This document shows, piece by piece, positions 18,226 to 28,209 of a DNA stretch of 64,000 nt. The translations under genes were made by a program, and so were the position numbers. Below the pieces are notes generated by a model. The model was not told where the DNA came from. It did no database searches and saw only the letters and a list, made by a program, of their open reading frames with translations. The DNA is taken from assembly GCF_025370255.1 (NCBI RefSeq), contig NZ_JAMTCD010000004.1, positions 62,001-126,000 on the forward strand, read 5' to 3'. This DNA is from Shewanella holmiensis. Its GTDB lineage: Bacteria > Pseudomonadota > Gammaproteobacteria > Enterobacterales > Shewanellaceae. Every line of letters begins with the position of its first letter. Position 1 is the stretch's first letter.

Positions 18226-19121
18226 TAAATCCATTTAAGCGCCTAAGAGGCCGACATCTCACAATAGGCATGCCCTATTTGTGGCTACTGATGTTTTTTG
18301 CTTTGCCGTTTGCAATCGTCCTTAAGTTGAGTTTTTCAACTGCGGCAATTGCAATTCCTCCGTATGAAGCAACATTTAGTTATATTGACGAGTCATTATC
18401 GATATTTTTAAATTTAGGTAATTATTTATTGTTGTTACAAGACTCCATGTATTACATGGCGTATTTAACATCACTCAAAATGGCATTAATTGCCACAATC
18501 GGCTGTTTAGTACTGGGTTTCCCGATGGCGTACGCCATAGCCAGAGCGCCTGCAAGATTTCAGCCGGTATTATTGTTACTGGTGATGTTACCTTCTTGGA
18601 CTTCATTCTTAATTCGAGTGTATGCCTGGATGGGGATTTTAAGTAACACAGGATTAATCAATAACTTCTTAATGTGGTTAGGGGTTATTTCTGAACCTAT
18701 CCAAATGTTGAACACAAATTTTGCGGTTTATATCGGCATTGTTTATGCCTATCTACCGTTTATGATTTTGCCGCTATATGCCACTTTGGTGAAGATGGAC
18801 ATGAGCTTAATTGAGGCTGCATCAGATTTAGGTTCAAGTAGCTTTAATACTTTCTGGAAAATCACTTTGCCTTTAGCTATGGGCGGTGTGGTAGCGGGCT
18901 CAATGTTGGTGTTTATTCCTGCTGTGGGCGAGTTCGTAATTCCTGAATTGCTAGGTGGTCCTGACTCATTAATGATTGGTAAGGTACTGTGGCAAGAGTT
19001 CTTTAATAACCGCGATTGGCCTGTTGCGTCATCACTTGCCATTGTGATGTTAGCTCTGCTTATTGTGCCAATAACCTTGTTCCATAGATATCAGTCACGC
19101 AACATGGAGAACGATGCATGA
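18222..19121 (+). CDS. potH: Polyamine ABC transporter permease (PotH type)
   Basis: This 299-residue inner-membrane permease has about six membrane segments, beginning with PYLWLLMFFALPFAIVLKLSF. The cytoplasmic EAA loop is visible as EAASDLGSSSFNTFWKITLPLA and docks on the ATPase. It pairs with PotI to form the channel. It overlaps both neighbours by 4 bases (ATGA), so the three transporter genes are translationally coupled. Nothing unusual is seen. Confidence 0.93.
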   Translation: MINPFKRLRGRHLTIGMPYLWLLMFFALPFAIVLKLSFSTAAIAIPPYEATFSYIDESLSIFLNLGNYLLLLQDSMYYMAYLTSLKMALIATIGCLVLGFPMAYAIARAPARFQPVLLLLVMLPSWTSFLIRVYAWMGILSNTGLINNFLMWLGVISEPIQMLNTNFAVYIGIVYAYLPFMILPLYATLVKMDMSLIEAASDLGSSSFNTFWKITLPLAMGGVVAGSMLVFIPAVGEFVIPELLGGPDSLMIGKVLWQEFFNNRDWPVASSLAIVMLALLIVPITLFHRYQSRNMENDA

Positions 19122-19936
19122 AGAAGTTAAGTTTCTCTAAAGTGATGCTGTGGTTTGGCTTGCTATTTCTGTATGCGCCAATGTTTATTTTGGTTATTTA
19201 TTCATTCAACGAGTCTAAGCTTGTTACCGTGTGGAGTGGTTTTTCACCTAAATGGTACGGTGAGTTATTTCGTGATGAGCAAATCTTAGATGCGGTATGG
19301 GTGAGTTTACGTATTGCATTTTACAGCGCAACGATGGCGGTTATTATTGGCACTATGGCGGCATTCGTCATGACACGATTCCGTCGCTCATGGGCTAAGT
19401 TAACCTTATCAAATATGATCACCGCACCGCTGGTTATGCCTGAAGTAATCACTGGTTTGTCATTACTTCTGCTTTTTGTACAAATGGCAGATACTTTTGG
19501 CTGGCCTGCAGAGCGCGGTATGTTAACCGTATGGATAGCACATTCAACATTCTGTGCGGCCTATGTTGCGGTCGTTGTGTCGTCACGGTTACGTGAGTTA
19601 GACCAGTCAATTGAAGAAGCTGCAATGGATTTAGGGGCAACCCCACTAAAAACCTTCTTCTTGATTACTGTGCCAATGATCGCACCAGCATTAATTGCTG
19701 GCTGGTTGTTGTCGTTCAGTTTATCGTTAGATGACTTGGTTATTGCCAGCTTTGCATCAGGTCCTGGGTCAACAACCTTGCCTATGGTGGTCTTTTCATC
19801 GGTGCGTTTAGGTGTTTCACCTAAGATTAACGCGTTAGCGACGATTATTATTCTAGCGGTATCTTTGGTTGCTTTCTTGTCATGGTATTTGACCAGACGC
19901 GCAGAGAAAAAAGCCAAAGAAGCGATGGGATCTTAA
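19118..19936 (+). CDS. potI: Polyamine ABC transporter permease (PotI type)
   Basis: This 272-residue permease has about six membrane segments and the EAA loop EEAAMDLGATPLKTFFLITVP. The N-terminal MLWFGLLFLYAPMFILVIYSFNES is typical of PotC/PotI. It is the second channel subunit of the polyamine importer. It starts within the potH stop codon and is followed by a strong terminator at 19951-19999, so it ends the puuD-puuA-spuC-potFGHI operon. Confidence 0.93.
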   Translation: MKKLSFSKVMLWFGLLFLYAPMFILVIYSFNESKLVTVWSGFSPKWYGELFRDEQILDAVWVSLRIAFYSATMAVIIGTMAAFVMTRFRRSWAKLTLSNMITAPLVMPEVITGLSLLLLFVQMADTFGWPAERGMLTVWIAHSTFCAAYVAVVVSSRLRELDQSIEEAAMDLGATPLKTFFLITVPMIAPALIAGWLLSFSLSLDDLVIASFASGPGSTTLPMVVFSSVRLGVSPKINALATIIILAVSLVAFLSWYLTRRAEKKAKEAMGS

Positions 19937-20262
19937 TTTCATCATATTTAAAAAAAGCGCGTGATGATTCAAATTATTGGATAATCTACGCGCTTTTTTA
20001 TTGCTTACTTCCACTCGGGTTCGTTAGCAAACTGACAGATATCAAGTCAGCGAAACACATTAATAGCAAACATTTTGGCGATAAACCTGAGCCATTCACA
20101 CCCATGCTAAAACAATTCTTATTAAACAAAGATTGTCTTATATTTTGTGTTTAATATTTTAAACGAACTGTAAATAATTATGTGTTTTTTGCTAGTTTTT
20201 ATTTTAGCCTAGGTGTAGGATTAGACAGTTGTATTTTGCAATGTACATATAAGGGAAATGCT
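19937..20262 (+). other. Intergenic region between potI and puuB2 with terminator
   Basis: The left end holds a terminator: AAAAAAGCGCGT (19951-19962) pairs with 19988-19999 over a 25-base loop and ends in six T. The remaining bases hold no gene that I believe. Their right half is very AT-rich (20140-20180), includes the 12-base segment shared with the puuD upstream region, and probably contains the promoter of puuB2-gabD-gabT. Confidence 0.6.
19951..19999 (+). terminator. Terminator of the pot operon
   Basis: A 12-bp perfect outer stem with an A-run on the left and a run of six T on the right encloses a partly paired 25-base loop. Confidence 0.8.
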
Positions 20263-21549
20263 ATGTCCGCGACACCTCATGCTAGTTCATATTACGCCGC
20301 ATCGGCCAACGATAAAGTGGAGCGTCCTAGACTTGAGTCATCAATAGAAACAGATGTTTGTATTGTTGGTGCAGGTTACACAGGTTTGTCTTCTGCGCTG
20401 CATCTTTTAGAGAGCGGTATGAAGGTTGTGGTACTTGAAGCCGCCCGTATCGGTTGGGGAGCTTCTGGCCGAAATGGTGGCCAAATAGTTAACTCTTTTA
20501 GTCGTGATATCGACAGTATTGAAAAAGTGGTTGGTAAAGAACAGGCAAAACTTTTTGGCCAAATGGCATTTGAAGGCGGGCGCATTATTCGCGAACGTAT
20601 TGCCAAATATAATATTGACTGTGACCTAAAAGATGGTGGCGTTTTTGCTGCTATGAATAAAAAACAAATGGGCCATTTACAGTCTCAAAAAAATCTATGG
20701 GAAGCCCATGGACACAATCAACAACTTGAAATATTAGATCAAGATGCCATTCGCAAAGTGGTTGACACAGATTTGTACGTTGGTGGCTTATTGGATAAAA
20801 GTGGTGGTCATATTCACCCACTGAATTTAGCCTTAGGTGAGGCGCGTGCTGTTGAGTCGTTAGGCGGATTGATTTTTGAGGACTCTGCAGTCATTGATAT
20901 AGACGATGGGGCATCACCCGTTGTGCGCACAGCTCATGGCCAGGTGAAATGTAAATTTGTGATTGTTGCGGGTAACGCCTACCTCGGCAAGTTGTTACCA
21001 GAGTTGCATGCTAAATCAATGCCTTGTGGCACCCAAGTGGTGACCACAGAGCCGCTTTCTGATGAGCTTGCCGCCAGTATTTTACCGCAAGATTACTGTG
21101 TAGAAGATTGTAACTACTTGCTTGATTATTATCGTTTAAGCGGTGATAAGCGGTTAATTTTTGGCGGTGGTGTGGTATATGGCGCTCGTGATCCTGCCAA
21201 TATTAAAGCGCTAATTGAACCGAAATTATTGAAAACTTTCCCGCAATTAAAAGACGTAAAAATCGATTATGCCTGGACAGGTAACTTTTTAATGACCTTA
21301 TCGCGTTTACCGCAAGTAGGGCGTATTGGCCATAATATTTATTACTCACAAGGTTGTAGCGGTCATGGTGTTACCTACACTCATTTAGCCGGTAAATTAC
21401 TGGCTGAAATGCTAAACGGTCAGGCGACCCGATTTGACGCGTTTGCGGCATTACCGCACTATCCATTCCCAGGTGGACACGCTTTAAGAGTGCCGTTTAG
21501 TGCACTAGGTGCCTGGTATTACACAATGCGCGATAAGTTCGGCATTTAA
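20263..21549 (+). CDS. puuB: Gamma-glutamylputrescine oxidase PuuB, second copy (FAD-dependent)
   Basis: The protein has 428 residues from ATG 20263, chosen because AAGGGA lies 6 bases upstream. The frame is open to 20182 but gives an unlikely hydrophobic extension. It has an FAD-binding motif (CIVGAGYTGLSSALHLLESG), GWGASGRNGGQIVNSFSRD, and YYSQGCSGHGVTYTHLAGKLLAEM near the end. It would oxidise gamma-glutamylated polyamines and make hydrogen peroxide. It is the same family as the protein at 9484 but clearly divergent. It is linked to gabD and gabT, so its product probably feeds straight into the GABA pathway. Confidence 0.88.
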   Translation: MSATPHASSYYAASANDKVERPRLESSIETDVCIVGAGYTGLSSALHLLESGMKVVVLEAARIGWGASGRNGGQIVNSFSRDIDSIEKVVGKEQAKLFGQMAFEGGRIIRERIAKYNIDCDLKDGGVFAAMNKKQMGHLQSQKNLWEAHGHNQQLEILDQDAIRKVVDTDLYVGGLLDKSGGHIHPLNLALGEARAVESLGGLIFEDSAVIDIDDGASPVVRTAHGQVKCKFVIVAGNAYLGKLLPELHAKSMPCGTQVVTTEPLSDELAASILPQDYCVEDCNYLLDYYRLSGDKRLIFGGGVVYGARDPANIKALIEPKLLKTFPQLKDVKIDYAWTGNFLMTLSRLPQVGRIGHNIYYSQGCSGHGVTYTHLAGKLLAEMLNGQATRFDAFAALPHYPFPGGHALRVPFSALGAWYYTMRDKFGI

Positions 21550-21579
21550 CTTCGGATTATTGAGATAAAGGAGCTCGTC

Positions 21580-23028
21580 ATGGTGTTGAATGATCCAAGC
21601 TTATTACACGAACAATGCTACATCGACGGCCAATGGGTCGCTGCCAACTCTGGTGAAACCATTGCGATTGCCAATCCTGCCAATCATGAGATTATCGGCC
21701 ACGTACCAGTTATGGGGGCGGCTGAGACATCGGTGGCCATCGATGCGGCCAATAAAGCATTGCCTGCCTGGCGTGCACTGACCGCTAAAGAGCGCAGTAG
21801 TAAGTTACGACGTTGGTTTGAGCTATTAATTGAAAACGCAGATGATCTTGCGCTGCTAATGACAACCGAACAGGGCAAACCTTTAGCTGAAGCAAAGGGC
21901 GAAGTTGCCTATGCCGCTTCATTTATTGAATGGTTTGCTGAAGAAGCTAAGCGCGTTTATGGCGATACTATTCCTGGGCATCAAGCCGATAAAAGACTGA
22001 CTGTTATCAAGCAACCTGTTGGTGTGACTGCGGCGATTACCCCATGGAACTTTCCAGCGGCAATGATCACTCGTAAAGCCGCGCCAGCATTAGCCGCAGG
22101 TTGTACTATGGTGGTTAAACCTGCGCCACAAACACCGTTTACGGCTTTGGCGTTAGCTGAGTTGGCTCATCGTGCAGGTATTCCTGCAGGCGTATTTAGT
22201 GTGGTCACCGGTGATGCCATAGCTATTGGTAACACCCTTTGTGATAGTCCTATTGTGCGGAAGTTATCGTTTACTGGTTCAACCGCTGTTGGTATTAAGC
22301 TGATGCAGCAATGTGCGCCTACGCTTAAAAAGATGTCTTTGGAATTGGGCGGCAATGCGCCGTTTATCGTATTTGATGATGCTGATTTAGATGCCGCCGT
22401 TGATGGCGCTATGATTGCTAAATACCGTAATGCCGGACAAACCTGTGTTTGTGCTAATCGGATATACGTGCAAGCTGGCGTTTATGATGCTTTCATTCAA
22501 AAATTTGCCGATGCAGTCAGCAAGTTAAAAGTGGGTGCAGGTACCGAACAAGGCGTCACAACTGGACCATTAATTAATGCTGATGCGGTGGCTAAAGTAC
22601 AATGTCATTTAGATGATGCGATAAGTAAAGGCGCTAGCATTGTCGCTGGCGGAAAGGCCCATGACTTAGGTGGGTACTTCTTTCAACCAACCATCATACG
22701 CGATGTAGACAAAAGCATGTTAGTGGCTCGCGAAGAAACCTTTGGTCCATTAGCGCCAGTGTTTAAATTTGAATGTGTTGATGATGTTATCAAACAAGCT
22801 AATGATACTGAGTTTGGTTTAGCGGCCTATTTTTATGGTCGAGATATCTCATTGGTATACAAAGTGGCAGAAGCACTTGAATATGGCATGGTCGGCGTTA
22901 ACACAGGGTTAATCTCTAATGAAGTCGCACCATTTGGTGGTATTAAGTCTTCCGGTTTAGGTCGCGAAGGTTCTAAATTTGGCATCGAGGAATACCTCGA
23001 AATGAAATATATCTGCATGTCGGTTTAG
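21580..23028 (+). CDS. gabD: Succinate-semialdehyde dehydrogenase
   Basis: This 482-residue aldehyde dehydrogenase has the GabD pattern: QCYIDGQWV near the start, TEQGKPLAEAKGEV, ITPWNFPAAMITRKAAPALAAG, the catalytic glutamate in LELGGNAPFIVFDDADL and the cysteine in NAGQTCVCANR. It oxidises succinate semialdehyde to succinate with NAD(P), the last step of GABA degradation. It follows puuB2 by 30 bases, with AAGGAG before the ATG, and precedes gabT by 22 bases. Confidence 0.95.
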   Translation: MVLNDPSLLHEQCYIDGQWVAANSGETIAIANPANHEIIGHVPVMGAAETSVAIDAANKALPAWRALTAKERSSKLRRWFELLIENADDLALLMTTEQGKPLAEAKGEVAYAASFIEWFAEEAKRVYGDTIPGHQADKRLTVIKQPVGVTAAITPWNFPAAMITRKAAPALAAGCTMVVKPAPQTPFTALALAELAHRAGIPAGVFSVVTGDAIAIGNTLCDSPIVRKLSFTGSTAVGIKLMQQCAPTLKKMSLELGGNAPFIVFDDADLDAAVDGAMIAKYRNAGQTCVCANRIYVQAGVYDAFIQKFADAVSKLKVGAGTEQGVTTGPLINADAVAKVQCHLDDAISKGASIVAGGKAHDLGGYFFQPTIIRDVDKSMLVAREETFGPLAPVFKFECVDDVIKQANDTEFGLAAYFYGRDISLVYKVAEALEYGMVGVNTGLISNEVAPFGGIKSSGLGREGSKFGIEEYLEMKYICMSV

Positions 23029-23050
23029 TCCGCATCAAGGGGAGAAGGCA

Positions 23051-24328
23051 ATGAGTAAAACAAACGAAGGATTAATGGCCCGTCGCCAAGCAGCGGTAGC
23101 TCAAGGTGTAGGGCAAATTCACCCTATTTTTACCCAGCGTGCTGAAAATGCCACGGTATGGGATGTAGAAGGTCGTGAATATATCGATTTTGCTGGTGGC
23201 ATTGCGGTGTTAAACACGGGGCATTTGCACCCAAAAGTGAAGGCGGCTGTTCAAGCGCAATTAAACGATTTTTCGCACACTTGTTTTATGGTGCTTGGCT
23301 ATGAAAACTACATTGAAGTGTGCGAAAAACTCAATCATTTAGTGCCAGGTGATTTTGCTAAGAAAACCGCTTTATTTACCAGCGGTTCAGAAGCGGTTGA
23401 GAATGCCGTTAAAGTCGCTCGAGCTTATACCAAGCGCGCGGGAGTGATTGCATTTACTTCTGGTTATCACGGTCGCACAATCGCGGCATTAGCCTTAACC
23501 GGTAAAGTCGCACCATACAGTAAAGGTATGGGGTTAATGTCAGCGAACGTATTTAGGGCTGAATTTCCTTGTGAGCTACATGGTGTATCTGAAGATGCTG
23601 CAATGGCTTCAATTGAGCGAATTTTCAAAAATGATGCTGAGCCAAGCGATATCGCCGCGATAATACTTGAGCCAGTTCAAGGTGAGGGCGGGTTCTATGC
23701 CGCATCGCCAAGTTTTATGCAACGATTACGTCAATTGTGTGATACCCATGGCATCATGTTAATTGCAGATGAAGTGCAAACTGGTGCGGGTCGTACGGGC
23801 ACCTTCTTTGCGATGGAGCAAATGGGTGTTGCACCTGACATTACTACTTTTGCTAAATCAATTGCTGGTGGTTTCCCGTTATCTGGGATAACCGGGCGTG
23901 CAGAGGTGATGGATGCGATAGGCCCTGGAGGCTTAGGCGGTACTTACGGCGGCAGTCCGTTGGCATGTGCTGCGGCTTTAGCGGTAATTGAGGTTTTTGA
24001 GCAGGAACAATTACTTGAGCGCGCCAATAGCTTAGGTGGCCGCATTAAAGCATCTATTACGGCAATGCAAAGCAAATATAGCCAAATTGCTGAGGTACGT
24101 GGTTTAGGTGCAATGATTGCCATTGAACTGATGGAAAATGGCCAACCAGCACCGCAATATTGTCCAAAAGTGTTAGCGGAAGCCCGCGAGCGTGGATTGA
24201 TTTTATTGTCTTGCGGCACCTACGGAAACGTTCTACGCGTGTTAGTGCCTTTAACCGCGCCAGATGCACAAGTTGATGCTGGTTTGGCGATTATGGATGA
24301 AGTCTTTGGCGTTGTTTTTAAAGGGTAA
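23051..24328 (+). CDS. gabT: 4-aminobutyrate aminotransferase
   Basis: This 425-residue class III aminotransferase has LMARRQAAVAQGVGQIHPIF at the start, FTSGSEAVENAVKVARAYT, YHGRTIAALALTGK, the ADEVQTGAGRTGTFFAMEQ stretch and the PLP lysine in FAKSIAGGFPLSG. These are characteristic of GabT, whose length it also shares. It transfers the amino group of GABA (and 5-aminovalerate) to 2-oxoglutarate. GGGGAGA lies before the ATG. It ends the puuB2-gabD-gabT operon and is followed by a strong terminator. Confidence 0.94.
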   Translation: MSKTNEGLMARRQAAVAQGVGQIHPIFTQRAENATVWDVEGREYIDFAGGIAVLNTGHLHPKVKAAVQAQLNDFSHTCFMVLGYENYIEVCEKLNHLVPGDFAKKTALFTSGSEAVENAVKVARAYTKRAGVIAFTSGYHGRTIAALALTGKVAPYSKGMGLMSANVFRAEFPCELHGVSEDAAMASIERIFKNDAEPSDIAAIILEPVQGEGGFYAASPSFMQRLRQLCDTHGIMLIADEVQTGAGRTGTFFAMEQMGVAPDITTFAKSIAGGFPLSGITGRAEVMDAIGPGGLGGTYGGSPLACAAALAVIEVFEQEQLLERANSLGGRIKASITAMQSKYSQIAEVRGLGAMIAIELMENGQPAPQYCPKVLAEARERGLILLSCGTYGNVLRVLVPLTAPDAQVDAGLAIMDEVFGVVFKG

Positions 24329-24353
24329 ATTCTATTAGGTTTGCATGATATTT

Positions 24354-24382
24354 AAGCCCTATTTACTAATAGGGCTTTTTTT
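24354..24382 (+). terminator. Terminator of puuB2-gabD-gabT
   Basis: A 10-bp perfect stem (24354-24363 with 24368-24377) with a 4-base loop continues into a T-run that ends at 24382. Confidence 0.93.
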
Positions 24383-24482
24383 GTCCCTAAGCCTCACGTT
24401 TTCAAGAATCTAGACTAGACTAAAGTGTGTATTTGCAATTTTAGCAAAACAATAATAATGATAATAAAAGCGGAGTTAAAAT

Positions 24483-26600
24483 ATGAAGGCATTGCCTGTC
24501 AAAACAAAATTACTTTGGATTACTTCAGGATTGTTCTTGCTGATCGTATTAACGTTATCATTAAGTTTATGGTGGGGATTAAGCGATAAAAATAAAATAT
24601 TGTCTGCACAAGTGGATGACACCTTACATCAAGAAATTAGTCAAAAATTATCCGCAAAGGCTGCCGAGTATGGTCAACAAATTGCTGGGTTTATTAATGA
24701 GGCTTACCGTATCCCTTTTTCGTTTTCTGGAATGGCAGAATACACCGCCCAAAATGAACCGCTTGACCGTTCAAAACTAGAAGCTCTGCTCGTTGCTAAC
24801 TTACGCAAGAATGCGCAAATATCTTCCATGTATGCCCAATTTGAGGCAAACGGCTACGACGGTAGAGACAGTGATTATCTGCAAAATTTTAGTCACAGTG
24901 TGCCTGATAATGGTGGGTTAGAGATTTATTACACCCGTAATGATGACGGTACAACAGAACATCAACAAGTGGATGATGCTGAAGAAAAGTATGTTGAAAC
25001 TCTTAATGAATTTGGCATACGGGAGGCTGAATGGTATTTATGCGTCAAAGACACCAAAAAACCTTGTTTGATGGAACCATACTTGTATGAGATCACCCCG
25101 GGTAATAATGCATTAATGACCTCACTTACCGTGCCAGTTTTGGTTAATCAACAATTTAAAGGTATGGTTGGGGTTGATGTTAATTTACCTATTTTTCAAA
25201 AGTTAATCGTTCAATTATCACAAAGTTTGTATCAGGGAAAAGCGAAAGTTACTTTGTTAAGCCAACGTGGCCTTGTGGTTGCTGCCAGCCATTATGACAA
25301 GTTAGCTAGGCCGCTTGCTGAGTCTATCCCTCCTCAAAAAGCATCTGAATTAATGAAGCTGCATAACAGTAATCAAATCTACAGTGATGATGACATTATA
25401 GCTGTGGCTTTTCCTATTCAAATTCCACTAGCTCAGGCTACCTGGTCATTGGTTATTGAGGTGCCGAAAGAGCAAGCATTTGCGGCAATTACTAAAATGG
25501 ACGATGCCATGGATGAGATGGCGGCATCATTGGGGAGTTTGTTGTTAATGCTTGGGGCTATTGTGTCAGTGATTGCTATTGGCCTAATTAGCATAGTGAT
25601 CCGCAGCATTATTTCACCGCTGAATATGATCCAACAAAGGGTAGAAAATTTAGGCAGCGCAGAAGGGGATTTAACCCAGTCTATTCATGTGGATTCACAT
25701 GCCGAACTCATTGCGTTAGCAAAAGGATTTAATCTCTTTATCACTAAACTGAGAGACCTGATTATTGGCCTTAAAGGTTTGGCCGATCGTTCACAATCTG
25801 AAAGTCAAAAGTCTGCCAAAATTGCGCAATTAACCCGTGAAAGTGTTAATCGTCAATATGCTGAAATTGACAGTGTCGTTACCGCGGTGAATCAAATGAG
25901 TGCCGCAGCGTTAGAAGTGGCTAAAGCCTCAGAGCAAACCGCCCACGAAACAGAGTCTATGACTAAGAATGTTAAAGAGGGCGAGCAGCGACTTACCAAA
26001 GCAATGAGCTACGTGAATGAGATGTCTGTTGAGTCTGCTCAAGCGCAAAAAGCGGTTGAATTGGTTTCTCAAAGTAGTGGCAATATCAGCGGTATTCTAG
26101 AAGTCATTAGTTCAATTGCGGGGCAAACTAACCTGTTAGCATTGAATGCGGCGATTGAGGCGGCAAGAGCTGGTGAGCAAGGGCGTGGTTTTGCTGTGGT
26201 GGCAGATGAGGTTCGAGCGTTAGCGTCAAAAACACAAAACTCTACTGATCAAATCACTAAACTGATTGATTCGTTGCAATCAGAAGTTCGTAATGCATCC
26301 AGCATTATTGATAAAGGTGCTCAAGGTGCGCAGCTTGCCGTTGAGCAAACAGAAATGGCTTTATCATCTCTCAATGCGATTGTGGTGCAGATTAATGAAG
26401 TGTCATCGCAGGTGACTCATATCGCTACGGCGGCGGAAGAGCAAAGTATGGTTACTGAAGAGGTCAGTCGAAATATTACCGGTATTTCAGATTCAGCCGC
26501 TGAGTTGTCACAGCTTGCAGATGAAGCTCAACAAAGTAGCCAATCGTTAGCTGAGTTAGTACAACAACAGCATAGCGAATTAGGTAAACTAAGAACCTAA
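24483..26600 (+). CDS. Methyl-accepting chemotaxis protein with Cache-type sensor
   Basis: The protein has 705 residues. One membrane segment lies near 9-31. A large periplasmic region (about 35-340) with double-Cache character follows ([14 protein letters not shown] and [18 protein letters not shown]). A second membrane segment lies near 347-372, then a HAMP domain ([13 protein letters not shown]), and the signalling domain has its hairpin tip near 540-580 ([36 protein letters not shown]). There is no CheR-binding pentapeptide at the C-terminus. It lies directly after gabT behind a terminator, so a polyamine, GABA or amino-acid ligand is an attractive guess. The sequence does not prove it. 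Confidence 0.9.
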   Translation: MKALPVKTKLLWITSGLFLLIVLTLSLSLWWGLSDKNKILSAQVDDTLHQEISQKLSAKAAEYGQQIAGFINEAYRIPFSFSGMAEYTAQNEPLDRSKLEALLVANLRKNAQISSMYAQFEANGYDGRDSDYLQNFSHSVPDNGGLEIYYTRNDDGTTEHQQVDDAEEKYVETLNEFGIREAEWYLCVKDTKKPCLMEPYLYEITPGNNALMTSLTVPVLVNQQFKGMVGVDVNLPIFQKLIVQLSQSLYQGKAKVTLLSQRGLVVAASHYDKLARPLAESIPPQKASELMKLHNSNQIYSDDDIIAVAFPIQIPLAQATWSLVIEVPKEQAFAAITKMDDAMDEMAASLGSLLLMLGAIVSVIAIGLISIVIRSIISPLNMIQQRVENLGSAEGDLTQSIHVDSHAELIALAKGFNLFITKLRDLIIGLKGLADRSQSESQKSAKIAQLTRESVNRQYAEIDSVVTAVNQMSAAALEVAKASEQTAHETESMTKNVKEGEQRLTKAMSYVNEMSVESAQAQKAVELVSQSSGNISGILEVISSIAGQTNLLALNAAIEAARAGEQGRGFAVVADEVRALASKTQNSTDQITKLIDSLQSEVRNASSIIDKGAQGAQLAVEQTEMALSSLNAIVVQINEVSSQVTHIATAAEEQSMVTEEVSRNITGISDSAAELSQLADEAQQSSQSLAELVQQQHSELGKLRT

Positions 26601-26620
26601 TTGTCTTAGCTATTACAGTT

Positions 26621-26646
26621 AAAAGGTGGCCCAATGGCCACCTTTT
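26621..26646 (+). terminator. Terminator of the chemoreceptor gene
   Basis: An 11-bp perfect stem (26621-26631 with 26636-26646) with a CAAT loop ends in TTTT, followed by GTTT. Confidence 0.9.
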
Positions 26647-26682
26647 GTTTATGCTGCATTTTTATTTTTAGATGGTTATCTA

Positions 26683-27342
26683 ATGACAGAGTTTATTGCG
26701 CCCCCTTGTCTTGGTCATATTGATATCTTGTTTCAAGATGAGCACTTATTGATCATTAACAAACCCTCTGGTCTGTTAAGTTTATCGGGAAAAAATCCAC
26801 TTAATTTAGATTCTGTACATCATCGCCTCACAAAGGACTTTCCATGTTGTACGCTAATACATAGGTTAGATTTTGGTACCTCTGGCATTATGCTGGTGGC
26901 ATTAAATAAAGGCATTAATGGCCTACTGACGAAACAGTTTCAAAATGGCGAAGTCGATAAAACCTATACTGCGATATTACAAGGCGAGTTATCTGCCTTA
27001 GAAGGCGACATCACAGCCCCTATAGCTAAAGGTGATTTTCCTTTAATGAAGGTGTGTGACACGGGCAAAACGGCTCACAGCCATTACCGCGTGTTGGAAA
27101 CCAACCTATTAGGCCAAGGTCAGCCCGTGACGAAAGTGCTATATAGTCCAATTACAGGGAGAACCCATCAACTAAGGCTGCATAGCCAGTATATTGGTCA
27201 CCCTATTATAGGGTGCGATCTGTATACCTTGGGTAACTCACAGAAACTCGCGCCACGATTAATGCTTCATGCCAGTAGTTTGTCATTTGTTCATCCCATT
27301 ACCAGCGTGAGAATGAAAATAGAGAGTCAGAGTGAGTTTTAA
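26683..27342 (+). CDS. RluA-family pseudouridine synthase
   Basis: The protein has 219 residues from ATG 26683. The longer frame starting at 26626 overlaps the upstream terminator and is rejected. It has the family's catalytic motif HRLDFGTSG (His60-Arg-Leu-Asp63), INKPSGLLSL near the start and TGRTHQLRLHSQYIGHPIIGCDLY in the second half. There is no S4 domain, so it is a single-domain member close to RluA (the TIGR01621-like group). It would isomerise a uridine in rRNA or tRNA. The target site cannot be told from sequence. The ribosome site is weak. Confidence 0.82.
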   Translation: MTEFIAPPCLGHIDILFQDEHLLIINKPSGLLSLSGKNPLNLDSVHHRLTKDFPCCTLIHRLDFGTSGIMLVALNKGINGLLTKQFQNGEVDKTYTAILQGELSALEGDITAPIAKGDFPLMKVCDTGKTAHSHYRVLETNLLGQGQPVTKVLYSPITGRTHQLRLHSQYIGHPIIGCDLYTLGNSQKLAPRLMLHASSLSFVHPITSVRMKIESQSEF

Positions 27343-27420
27343 ATAATCATTCATGACGTCATAAAACTGGTGCATAATATAACCAAAAGATATTAATTAT
27401 TAAGTTTATAGGGAATCTGC

Positions 27421-28143
27421 ATGATAGGGACAGCGTTAGATTATTTAGCTTTGGTGACCTTTCTTACCTGTTGGTTGGGCTATACCCAGTTTTCAAAGCG
27501 CAAAGCTAAAACCACTAACTGTATTGCCAGAGTTATGCATCAACAACGAATTCATTGGATGTCGCAAATCATTGCCAAAGAGGTTCGAGTCGGCGAGGCG
27601 GCATTGTTGGCCAATCTTGAGCGCAACATTGCCTTTTTTGCTTCTACAACATTACTTATTTTAGCGGGTGTGCTGACCTTGTTCTCACAGGTTGAAAAAC
27701 TTGAAATGGTTATTGGCTCTATTCCATTTTCTGTATCGCCAGATCACGCTTTGGTACAAGTGAAACTGGCGTTATTGGCTTGTATTTTTGTATTAGCCTT
27801 CTTCCAGTTTACTTGGTCAATGCGTCAGTATGGTTTCGTCAATGTGATGATAGGAGCTGCGCCCCTGGATAAATCTGGCACAGATAAAAATTTGCTGGCG
27901 TATGCAAGGCAGATGGCCGTGGTACAAGATCAAGCCGCACATTCATACAACTATGGCCTGCGGTCATACTACTTTGCGATGGCGGCCTTGTGCTGGTTTT
28001 TACATCCATCGGCGTTCATTTTTGCTAGTCTTTTTGTTGTTTATACCCTGTATCAACGTGAGTTTAATTCTCGCGCGGTACAAGCTATTACCTTAGCCCA
28101 GTCGCATTTAGAAAAAGATCCCGCTTATAAAGTGAATGAATAG
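27421..28143 (+). CDS. DUF599 family integral membrane protein
   Basis: The protein has 240 residues and about four membrane segments (roughly 5-21, 67-90, 112-133 and 185-212). RVMHQQRIHWM and LERNIAFFASTTLLILAGVLTL are typical of the DUF599 family, whose function is unknown. A cytosolic loop between segments 3 and 4 contains conserved polar residues. It has its own leader of about 80 bases, stands alone, and ends at a terminator convergent with the tRNA/rpoD unit. Confidence 0.8.
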   Translation: MIGTALDYLALVTFLTCWLGYTQFSKRKAKTTNCIARVMHQQRIHWMSQIIAKEVRVGEAALLANLERNIAFFASTTLLILAGVLTLFSQVEKLEMVIGSIPFSVSPDHALVQVKLALLACIFVLAFFQFTWSMRQYGFVNVMIGAAPLDKSGTDKNLLAYARQMAVVQDQAAHSYNYGLRSYYFAMAALCWFLHPSAFIFASLFVVYTLYQREFNSRAVQAITLAQSHLEKDPAYKVNE

Positions 28144-28170
28144 TCGACTGATTGATAAATTAGAGACACA

Positions 28171-28203
28171 AAAAAGCCCATTTATAAAATGGGCTTTTTT
28201 GTT
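28171..28203 (+). terminator. Terminator of the DUF599 gene
   Basis: A 13-bp A/T-flanked stem with GCCCATTT pairing to AAATGGGC is followed by a T-run on the plus strand. The A-run on the other side may also serve the minus strand downstream of the tRNA. Confidence 0.88.
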
Positions 28204-28209
28204 TTAAAT

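Noticed and set aside
19882..20154. Open frame of 90 codons after potI
   Set aside because: It starts inside potI, runs through the potI terminator and has no family resemblance.
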